Assembly (NCBI GenBank): GCA_014379065.1
Contig: JACMMM010000800.1
Location: 1-5,561 of the forward strand
Direction: 5' to 3'
From: Saprospiraceae bacterium
Lineage (GTDB): Bacteria > Bacteroidota > Bacteroidia > Chitinophagales > Saprospiraceae
Length of the DNA: 5,561 nt
Positions 1 to 5,561 of this stretch are shown one piece after another. Numbering within the stretch: position 1 is the first letter of the stretch; every line of letters begins with the position of its first letter. The position numbers were made by a program, and so were the translations under genes. Under the pieces are notes generated by a model, which saw nothing but the letters and a program-made list of their open reading frames with translations, was not told the DNA's origin and did not search any database.

Positions 1-40
1 AAACCACCTCAATCTTGGACAGAGGCATATCCTGAGGCAT
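1..40 (-). CDS. Possible 5' end of an unidentified gene, cut by the window edge
   Basis: An ATG at 40-38 opens a frame reading MPQDMPLSKIEVV to the edge of the window. An in-frame TGA lies four codons upstream, so translation would begin here or at the second Met (28-26). GAAAAG immediately precedes the ATG, too close to be an ideal Shine-Dalgarno, and a promoter-like sequence lies about 20 bases further up. Thirteen codons are too few to name a family or to prove coding. Confidence 0.35.
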   Translation of the reverse strand, partial: MPQDMPLSKIEVV

Positions 41-60
41 CTTTTCAGTGCATCAACCGC

Positions 61-92
61 GAAAACTATACGGATTTTATATTGTAATTCAA
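61..92 (-). promoter_or_regulatory. Candidate Bacteroidota-type promoter downstream of leuS
   Basis: On the minus strand TTG (92-90) and TAGTTTTC (68-61) are separated by 21 bases. The known Bacteroidota sigma-ABfr consensus is a TTG-containing -33 element and TAnnTTTG at -7, about 19-21 bases apart. The only mismatch is the final base of the -7 element. Transcription would start about 15 bases before the ATG at 40. AT-rich sequence makes chance matches likely. No terminator hairpin for leuS was seen in this 53-base gap. Confidence 0.3.
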
Positions 93-93
93 C

Positions 94-3000
94 TCATACA
101 GATATGCTAATAATCTTACCCGGAATAAAACGAATCTTCTGAGGCATCTTTCCATTGAGCCATTTTTGCACGAGTTCTAACCCAAGTGCGGCAGCTTCTG
201 CGTCGGCAGCAGATATATCGGTGGGTAATTCGATGGTACCACGGAGTTTTCCATTAATTTGAATGGGGTATTCTTTGGAATCAGTTTTTAAAAATTCTTC
301 ATTGTGAATTGGCCAGGCAGCGTCGCAAACGCTCATGTTGTGGCCGAGTCGATGCCAGAGTTCTTCAGCGATGTGCGGGCCAAAGGGCGCGATGAGGATG
401 ACTAAGGGTTCGAGCACAGCGCGTTTGGCACATTTGAGGCCGCGCAGATCGTTGGTGGCGATCATGAGATGGCTGACGCAGGTATTCATGCTCATACGCT
501 CAATGTCGTCAGTCACTTTTTTGATGCAGGTATGGAGGACGCGAAGTTCGTCGCGGGTGGGGGTTTCGTCGGTGACGCGGAAGTTTTCTCCTTCAAAAAA
601 CATGCTCCAGAATTTGCGCAAGAAGCCGCTCACACCCGAGATTCCCTTTGTGTTCCAAGGTTTTGCGTCTGTAATCGGCCCTAGGAACATCTCGAACATC
701 CGAAAACAATCGGCGCCGTGTTCGGCCACGATGTCATCGGGATTGACCACGTTGAACTTGGATTTCGACATTTTTTCCACTTCCCACGAACAAGTGTATT
801 TGCCCTCTGCATCGAGTTTAAAGTTCGAGTTGGCAAACTGCTGCGCAGCCCGGGCTTTTTCCAATACAAGCACATCATCTTCCACAATGTTCACATCCAC
901 ATGGAGTTTGGTGACCGCCTCGGGGCTGTATTTGTACAACAGGCTGTGGGAGACAAACAGTTGTTCGCTCGTTGGCGACTCCGAGCTGACAATGTAATCC
1001 TCCCGGCTGGCCAAGGCACGGCGTATTTTTTCAGCAATCGCATCCGGCTCGTTGATTTGTTCGGTCAGTTCTTCATTGTACAGCACCATGAGACGTTTGC
1101 CGTCGGAGAGGGCAGATCTGCGGATGCGCTCGATTTTGTCCATCTGTTTGATGGAAGTGACTTCAATGACCAGGTTGTTGGTCGCAAATGCAAAATCGTA
1201 GGTGATTTCTTCTTCAAAATCTGGCCCTGAAATATTGATGGCACCTTCTTCATTAAAATAAGGTTGAAGTACTTTGAGCCACAAATACTCTTCAAAAAAT
1301 CGCTCTTTGGCGCGATAGACAAAGTTCGAGCGGCCTTGAATCATCCCCTGATTCACCAATTTCTGGGCAAATTCCCGGTGCGGCACCAAGCCCATATCGT
1401 ACAAAAAGTGGTTCCAAAAACGACTGTACAGCAAGTGGCCCACCGCATGTTCCGAGCCACCGATATAGAAATCTACTTTTTGCCAATAGTCTCTGGCCTC
1501 TTTCGAGCAGAATTCGTGCTCATTATGAGGGTCCATGTAGCGATAAAAATACCACGAAGAACCTGCCCAACCGGGCATGGTAGAAAGTTCGTATTTCCAA
1601 CCTTTGGCCCGTGCGAGTGGCGGTTCACCGGTTTCTGTGGGCAGATATTTGTCTACGGAAGGCAGTACAAGTGGTAATTCTTTTTCGTCGAGCAACGTAG
1701 GTACGCCGTCTTCCCATATTGCCGGCACGGGTTCGCCCCAATAGCGTTGGCGGCTGAAAACCGCGTTGCGGAGTTTGTATTGCGTTTTTCCGCGCCCAAG
1801 ACCTTTTTCTTCGAGCCATTGGATGAGGGTCGGAACCGCCTCCGCGTAGATCATGCCATTGATCCGTTCAGAATTGATGTAACGGCCTTCCTTACTCGGG
1901 TCTGCTGCCGTGTCCAAATCTTTCTGACTGTCCATAATGGGCACTATGGGAAGATTGAAGGCTGTGGCAAAATTCCAGTCGCGCTGGTCGCCAGAGGGGA
2001 CGGCCATTACCGCGCCAGTGCCATAGCCCGCCAGCACATAATCGGCAATCCAAATGGGCACACGTTCGCCGTTGGCAGGGTTGATGGCATAGGAGCCTGT
2101 GAAAACCCCTGTGGCTTTTCTGGTGTCGGCCATGCGCTCTATTTCGGAGCGCCCGGAAGTCCATTTGATGTAGCCATCCACATCGCTGCGTTGCGCATCG
2201 GTAGTCAGGGTTTTGACCAAATCCAATTCAGGTGCGATGACCATGAAGGTCGCGCCGTAAATGGTATCCACACGGGTGGTGAAAACCTCGATAAACCCCG
2301 ACCCCTCCCCAACTGGGAGGGGAGCGTCTATGGTGAATTTCATCGATGCCCCCACCGATTTTCCGATCCAGTTGCGCTGCTGTTCTTTGATGGATTCGGG
2401 CCAGTCTATCGTGTTCAGTCCTTCTAGCAGGCGGTCGGCGTAGGCGGTGATGCGCATCACCCATTGCTTCATGAGTTTGCGCTCCACGGGATGGCCGCCG
2501 CGCTCGCTCACGCCGTCTTTCACCTCGTCGTTGGAAAGCACCGAACCGAGGGCTGAGCACCAGTTGACATACTCTTCGCCGGGGAAGGTGATGCGGTATT
2601 TTAGCAGGAAAAGTTGTTGCTCCTGCTCGCTCCAGACATTCCATTGGGCTGCGGAAATGGCGGGCGTATCGTCGTCGCACACAGCCCGGACACCTGCGTT
2701 GCCAGAGACTGAAAAACGTTTTTCGAGTTCGCTGATAGGAAGCGCTTTGTCAGCATCGTGATCATAGTAATGATTGAACAGTTGGATAAAAATCCACTGT
2801 GTCCATTTATAAAAATCAGGGTCGGAAGTCCGCACTTCCCTGCTCCAATCAAAGGAAAAACCAATATTGCCCAACTGCTCACGGTAGCGCGTGAGGTTTT
2901 GCTCCGTGGTAATGGCCGGATGTTGCCCCGTTTGAATGGCGTATTGCTCCGCAGGGAGTCCGAAAGAATCGAAGCCCATGGGATGGAGCACGTTGAAACC

Positions 3001-3204
3001 ACGCAGCCGCTTGTAGCGCGCGAGGATATCGGACGCGATATAACCCAAAGGGTGGCCAACGTGCAGCCCTGCTCCGCTCGGGTAAGGGAACATATCAAGG
3101 ATGTAATATTTGGGCTTACCTCCCTGATTTTCAATTTTGTAAGTGTTGTTGTCAATCCACCATTTTCGCCAGGTAGGCTCGATTTCGCTCGGTCTGTATT
3201 CCAC
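94..3204 (-). CDS. leuS: leucine--tRNA ligase (LeuRS) with in-frame insertions
   Basis: Cytosolic class I synthetase that joins leucine to tRNA-Leu using ATP. Seen: the HIGH-type motif HVGH at residues 48-51, the catalytic-core GGSEHAVGH around E585, KMSKS at 811-815, a CP1 editing domain with a Thr-rich TTRVDT motif (309-314) and AVPSGDQRD, an anticodon-binding helical region, and a C-terminal domain (QINGKLRG, near the end). Start: the first codon is GTG at 3204-3202. An in-frame TAA lies 48 bases upstream with no ATG between, and translation from GTG gives the expected N-terminus (EYRPSEIEPTW), so GTG is preferred. No clear Shine-Dalgarno is visible, as is common in Bacteroidota. At 1036 aa it is about 100 residues longer than the roughly 920-950 aa I recall for the phylum. 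The excess is a domain-sized insert at 632-748, plus a small palindrome-encoded insert at 295-303. The reading frame is intact, so the gene is probably functional. It lies 48 bases downstream of the patatin-like gene. Confidence 0.97.
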   Translation of the reverse strand: MEYRPSEIEPTWRKWWIDNNTYKIENQGGKPKYYILDMFPYPSGAGLHVGHPLGYIASDILARYKRLRGFNVLHPMGFDSFGLPAEQYAIQTGQHPAITTEQNLTRYREQLGNIGFSFDWSREVRTSDPDFYKWTQWIFIQLFNHYYDHDADKALPISELEKRFSVSGNAGVRAVCDDDTPAISAAQWNVWSEQEQQLFLLKYRITFPGEEYVNWCSALGSVLSNDEVKDGVSERGGHPVERKLMKQWVMRITAYADRLLEGLNTIDWPESIKEQQRNWIGKSVGASMKFTIDAPLPVGEGSGFIEVFTTRVDTIYGATFMVIAPELDLVKTLTTDAQRSDVDGYIKWTSGRSEIERMADTRKATGVFTGSYAINPANGERVPIWIADYVLAGYGTGAVMAVPSGDQRDWNFATAFNLPIVPIMDSQKDLDTAADPSKEGRYINSERINGMIYAEAVPTLIQWLEEKGLGRGKTQYKLRNAVFSRQRYWGEPVPAIWEDGVPTLLDEKELPLVLPSVDKYLPTETGEPPLARAKGWKYELSTMPGWAGSSWYFYRYMDPHNEHEFCSKEARDYWQKVDFYIGGSEHAVGHLLYSRFWNHFLYDMGLVPHREFAQKLVNQGMIQGRSNFVYRAKERFFEEYLWLKVLQPYFNEEGAINISGPDFEEEITYDFAFATNNLVIEVTSIKQMDKIERIRRSALSDGKRLMVLYNEELTEQINEPDAIAEKIRRALASREDYIVSSESPTSEQLFVSHSLLYKYSPEAVTKLHVDVNIVEDDVLVLEKARAAQQFANSNFKLDAEGKYTCSWEVEKMSKSKFNVVNPDDIVAEHGADCFRMFEMFLGPITDAKPWNTKGISGVSGFLRKFWSMFFEGENFRVTDETPTRDELRVLHTCIKKVTDDIERMSMNTCVSHLMIATNDLRGLKCAKRAVLEPLVILIAPFGPHIAEELWHRLGHNMSVCDAAWPIHNEEFLKTDSKEYPIQINGKLRGTIELPTDISAADAEAAALGLELVQKWLNGKMPQKIRFIPGKIISISV
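961..1311 (-). other. In-frame inserted domain in LeuRS, PD-(D/E)XK nuclease-like (putative)
   Basis: Residues 632-748 of LeuRS, about 117 aa, lie between NFVYR and LFVSHSLLYKY. Bacteroidota LeuRS proteins, as I recall them, have only a few residues there (a turn such as NGTN) in the leucine-specific region ahead of KMSKS. The insert reads as a compact domain: an acidic first helix (FFEEYLW, E638/E639), a strand YDFAF (D670), a strand LVIEVTS (E681, T683), a basic helix (DKIERIRRSAL), a strand KRLMVLY (703-709) and a final amphipathic helix (EKIRRAL). This order matches the core of PD-(D/E)XK nucleases, with Glu-x-Thr in place of Glu-x-Lys. K686 or K690 might substitute for the missing lysine, or the domain may be catalytically dead. 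There is no N-terminal Cys/Ser or C-terminal His-Asn pair, so it does not look like an intein and should remain in the mature enzyme. The fold assignment is inference; the insertion itself is well supported. Confidence 0.7.
2291..2325 (-). repeat. REP-like palindrome inside leuS (editing domain)
   Basis: A perfect 8-bp inverted repeat, CCCCTCCC (2302-2309) and GGGAGGGG (2315-2322), with a 5-base loop, is flanked by a C-rich run (ccccg). In the gene it encodes PLPVGEGSG (residues 295-303), just before the FIEVFTTRVDT strand of the CP1 editing domain, where other LeuRS proteins have a short turn. C-rich/G-rich palindromes of this style are, from memory, common between genes in Bacteroidota genomes. 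That this is a copy of such a family is inference; the hairpin and its in-frame coding are seen directly. Confidence 0.55.
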
Positions 3205-3252
3205 TATGCAAGAAGATTTTATTTTGCTGAGCGGCGAAATTACTGCTTTTGG

Positions 3253-5346
3253 TTACATTTGATACTTCACCTCTTCTTTCTCTGGCGATGTGGCTGGAGC
3301 ACCTGCCTGTGGCATTCTGAAGCTCTCTAAATCGCCTTCTTCCCGGGTAGTTGGCGGAGCTGACTCAGCAGCCGTGGGCGGTTTGGCTTCAAAGAAGTTG
3401 ACCCCATTGTCAAACCAATCCAACAGATTTTCAACCGTCGGTCTTTCTGCAACTGCGGCTTCCAAATCCGTGACGCCCAGCACTTCTGCGCCGATATAGC
3501 GGCCCAATTGAAAGTAGGCTTCCCATTGGATTTCGTCAAAAAACTGATCGCTGGTAGGTTCGTGCGGGAAGTCGGGGTGGTATATTTTGTATTTGTAGGT
3601 TCCGTACTTCAACGTCTCCCTTTTGTCGAGATCGGGTTTCCCTTCTGGTGCCCGTACGGAAGATTTTACATAAACAAAAGTGCCAACGGGCCCCATTGCA
3701 TTCCGCTCTTTTTCTGAGTAATTGACGATCTTTTTGCCGTCTTCCTGCGTGGGGTCGGCCACTTCTTCCCAACATTTATAAATATCGGCAACGGCGTATC
3801 GTTTGGAAGAATACACCTGTGAGGCACGTGGTCGGATCAGGTCTTCGGGCTGTTCGTTTTGACGAAATCTGATTTCAAACCCCATTTCGTTGCGGGCACG
3901 GATGATGAAGTTGTTGAGGTCGGCAAAAGCATAAATTTTATCTTCTGCCGCGTCTACCGCTATGATGAGCCTGCAACCCCGGCGAAGCAGTTCGTAAGCC
4001 CCCAGGTTTTCGATGTGCCCTCCATCGGAGATATTGATCATCTTTTTTCTCGAGCCGATGCGCCCCAGCAATTCATAGAAAAAGTACAAAGGCCACCACA
4101 CGATGGCGCGCGCCCTCACCAGAATAAGCGGGTTGGAGATCCAAAAGCCAAGTCTAAAATTAAAAGTCGTCATCAAAAGGCTCAAAACCCGGTTGGAATA
4201 AACGCCCATGCCAGGGTTGAGGGCTGCCGCCGAAATGGCGACCGCAGCGGGGATGGTCATACGTTGATAATCAAAATAACGGTCGGTGGGCACATAACCG
4301 ACCAGCTTTGAGCCGCAATAGAATGGGCTCAGCAAAAAATAATCGCTTGTTTTTGTACCTTGGAAAGCCTCGTCCTTGAGCGGGTTCATGAGGTTGAGGC
4401 AAGTATTGATGAGCGGGTATGGGCTGAGGTAATCTTTTGGGTCTTTGGATTTTGCGTCAAAAACTTTTCCCAAGGGCATATTTTCGTAGTCGCCCGAGAA
4501 GCGCAGGAAAAGGTCGGCCAATTGTTTGCGGTAAAACCGGTGGAAACTCAGCGCATTGGGATTCGTGAAGAAGCCAATGCAAAAAAGCAAAACGGCGATG
4601 ATGGCGTACGTCACTTTGTCGTCGAGCGGAATATTGCCGATGCCTTTGTAGCCCACGATGACCACCCAGGCATAAAGTACAAGCGCCAATCCAACCAGTA
4701 TGGATTCCACCTGATTGAATCGCTTGGAGATGCCCAGATTGAAATTGAGCACAATATTCGCCAAAAAGTGAATGGCAAACAGCCCGCCGGGAATGACCAC
4801 CGCCCACCAGCTCCATTCATGGCCGGCCAAAAAATTATAATCTGAAAATGGGTTTTCGCCCAAACAACTTGCACCGATAAGGTAAGCGCAATAAGCGATA
4901 CCAAATACGATAATCGGGCTGACCAGGCTCATCAGCCAGCTGATTATAAAAGCGATCATGAGCAAGATCAGGTTTCCAGTTTTGCCCAAAAATCCGGTAT
5001 GAGGCACCCAGTACTCGCCATGTTTGCGCATGGCTTCAATATGTTCAGCACAAAAGAGTTTGCTGAAATCTCCCGTTTCCCTAGCCGTTCCATGCACATA
5101 GGCACTGGTATAACCTCCCCCGGAAACCGTGCTCAGGTAATCGGCCTTTTGCAAAATGCCATACTTGTTGAATGTTTTCAAAAACCCCAAATTGATCGTG
5201 GCCGAGCGGATGCCCCCACCCGAAAGGGCGATGCCGAACCAGTTTGGCTTTGCCTCCGTGCCATGCTCCATCTCTAGTTTTTGGCGGCGCAGGAGCAGGT
5301 GTTCGTGTTCTTTTTGGATGACTTCTTTGCAAGCGATTGGTTCCAT
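3253..5346 (-). CDS. Patatin-like phospholipase family protein, membrane-anchored
   Basis: Probable serine acyl hydrolase acting on membrane lipids; the exact substrate is unknown. Seen: the oxyanion-hole motif GGGIRS (43-48); the nucleophile serine S75 in STVSGGGY, a GxSxG variant with Thr at the first Gly; and the catalytic-dyad aspartate D441 in DGGHIENLG. Together these are the patatin signature in the correct order. Between them lie hydrophobic stretches at about 126-160 (one long or two helices), 180-202, 214-233 and 245-261, so the catalytic halves are separated by four or five membrane helices. The N-terminus has a charged helix (residues 8-30) and no signal peptide. The last 40 residues are rich in Pro, Ala and Glu and probably disordered. 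The ATG at 5346 is the first start after an in-frame TAA and has AAAAGG 8 bases upstream. The gene ends 48 bases before leuS, on the same strand. The family call is firm; the physiological role is not known. Confidence 0.9.
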   Translation of the reverse strand: MEPIACKEVIQKEHEHLLLRRQKLEMEHGTEAKPNWFGIALSGGGIRSATINLGFLKTFNKYGILQKADYLSTVSGGGYTSAYVHGTARETGDFSKLFCAEHIEAMRKHGEYWVPHTGFLGKTGNLILLMIAFIISWLMSLVSPIIVFGIAYCAYLIGASCLGENPFSDYNFLAGHEWSWWAVVIPGGLFAIHFLANIVLNFNLGISKRFNQVESILVGLALVLYAWVVIVGYKGIGNIPLDDKVTYAIIAVLLFCIGFFTNPNALSFHRFYRKQLADLFLRFSGDYENMPLGKVFDAKSKDPKDYLSPYPLINTCLNLMNPLKDEAFQGTKTSDYFLLSPFYCGSKLVGYVPTDRYFDYQRMTIPAAVAISAAALNPGMGVYSNRVLSLLMTTFNFRLGFWISNPLILVRARAIVWWPLYFFYELLGRIGSRKKMINISDGGHIENLGAYELLRRGCRLIIAVDAAEDKIYAFADLNNFIIRARNEMGFEIRFRQNEQPEDLIRPRASQVYSSKRYAVADIYKCWEEVADPTQEDGKKIVNYSEKERNAMGPVGTFVYVKSSVRAPEGKPDLDKRETLKYGTYKYKIYHPDFPHEPTSDQFFDEIQWEAYFQLGRYIGAEVLGVTDLEAAVAERPTVENLLDWFDNGVNFFEAKPPTAAESAPPTTREEGDLESFRMPQAGAPATSPEKEEVKYQM

Positions 5347-5354
5347 TGTTTAAA

Positions 5355-5360
5355 CCTTTT
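5355..5360 (-). promoter_or_regulatory. Ribosome binding site of the patatin-like gene
   Basis: On the minus strand AAAAGG ends 8 bases before the ATG at 5346, a normal Shine-Dalgarno spacing. An in-frame TAA lies one codon before the ATG, so together they fix this start. leuS, by contrast, has no such site. Confidence 0.5.
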
Positions 5361-5375
5361 ATGGTAGAATGTTTA

Positions 5376-5458
5376 GGGTTGAGGGGTAAAAGACAGGAAT
5401 TGGGAAAGCTTATTCGGCAAATTCCCACAGCTGCCTATCTTGCGGCAAATTTGGGAAT
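5376..5458 (-). promoter_or_regulatory. Leader of the patatin-like gene with short direct and inverted repeats
   Basis: The leader holds an inverted repeat ATTCCCA (5421-5427) / TGGGAAT (5452-5458) around a 24-base centre. The 8-mer CGGCAAAT occurs twice in direct orientation (5415-5422 and 5443-5450), 28 bases start to start. GGGTTGAGGGG at 5376-5386 is an inverted copy of the adjacent 8-bp array unit. I could not find a convincing TAnnTTTG promoter with a matching TTG element here. The repeats could be an operator or an RNA structure; the function is unassigned. Confidence 0.35.
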
Positions 5459-5484
5459 AAAAAACAATTCCCCTCCGAAAAGAA

Positions 5485-5561
5485 CTCAACCCCTCAACCT
5501 CTCAACCTCTCAACCCCTCAATCCCTCAACCTCTCAACCTCTCAACCCCTCAACCCCTCAA
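5485..5561. repeat. 8-bp tandem repeat array (CTCAACCY), continues past the window
   Basis: There are nine complete 8-base units and a partial tenth, with no spacers. On the plus strand the units read CTCAACCC (5485), CTCAACCT (5493, 5501), CTCAACCC (5509), CTCAATCC (5517), CTCAACCT (5525, 5533), CTCAACCC (5541, 5549) and then CTCAA. The period is not a multiple of three, and the minus-strand unit contains TGA, so every minus-strand reading frame meets stops; the array is non-coding in the direction of the genes. The plus strand is open through it, but no start codon supports a gene. The G-rich strand is the coding strand of the patatin-like gene. The true copy number is not visible. Confidence 0.95.

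Noticed and set aside
718..1230. 170-codon plus-strand open frame opposite leuS
   Set aside because: It lies wholly antisense to well-supported LeuRS codons, shows no recognisable domain, and similar shadows occur along the whole gene.
961..1311. Intein in leuS
   Set aside because: The insert does not begin with Cys or Ser, does not end in His-Asn, and has no recognisable splicing blocks.
2263..2280. TTRVDT instead of TTRPDT in the editing site as a defect
   Set aside because: The threonines and aspartate are kept, and to my recollection related Bacteroidota enzymes have the same Val, so it is probably lineage variation.
2302..2322. Transcription terminator
   Set aside because: The hairpin is GC-rich but lies in the middle of leuS codons and has no U-run after it on the coding strand.
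1747..2427. 226-codon plus-strand open frame opposite leuS
   Set aside because: It is antisense to the conserved editing and catalytic domains; its composition is that of a complementary-strand shadow.
3859..4311. 150-codon plus-strand open frame opposite the patatin-like gene
   Set aside because: It overlaps the catalytic DGG region in antisense and shows no domain or start signal of its own.
5485..5561. CRISPR array
   Set aside because: Units are 8 bases with no spacers; this is a simple tandem repeat.

Overview
The window looks like a piece of a Bacteroidota chromosome. The evidence is a leucyl-tRNA synthetase with Bacteroidota-type sequence (its N-terminal lobe, an AVPSGDQRD editing-site motif and its C-terminal domain), the absence of a strong Shine-Dalgarno sequence before leuS, and a TAnnTTTG-like promoter at the left edge. 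The relatives that come to mind are the Saprospiria/Chitinophagia/Cytophagia type, but the sequence alone does not fix the lineage. All recognised genes lie on the minus strand.

Layout, read in the direction of transcription (right to left). At the right edge is a non-coding array of an 8-bp unit (CTCAACCY on the plus strand), at least nine full copies, running off the window. It is followed by a roughly 140-bp leader holding short direct and inverted repeats and one inverted copy of the array unit. Next comes a 697-aa patatin-like phospholipase whose serine nucleophile and catalytic aspartate are separated by a four- to five-helix membrane segment. After 48 bases comes leuS (1036 aa, GTG start), complete and with its active-site motifs intact, but longer than usual. 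At the left edge, 53 bases after the leuS stop, there may be a promoter and the first 13 codons of another gene.

The most unusual content is inside leuS. About 117 residues (632-748) are inserted in frame into the leucine-specific region just before KMSKS, at a hairpin where relatives have only a few residues. The insert has the helix-strand-strand-helix-strand layout of a PD-(D/E)XK nuclease-like domain (Glu, Asp, Glu-x-Thr). A second, much smaller in-frame insertion, made of a perfect 8-bp inverted repeat like a Bacteroidota intergenic palindrome, lies in the editing domain at residues 295-303. An essential translation gene has therefore apparently accepted two separate insertions.

The two main genes have no obvious biochemical link. 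The patatin-like protein probably acts on membrane lipids, and leuS charges tRNA-Leu. Their close co-directional spacing suggests co-transcription, but no promoter or terminator could be assigned between them.
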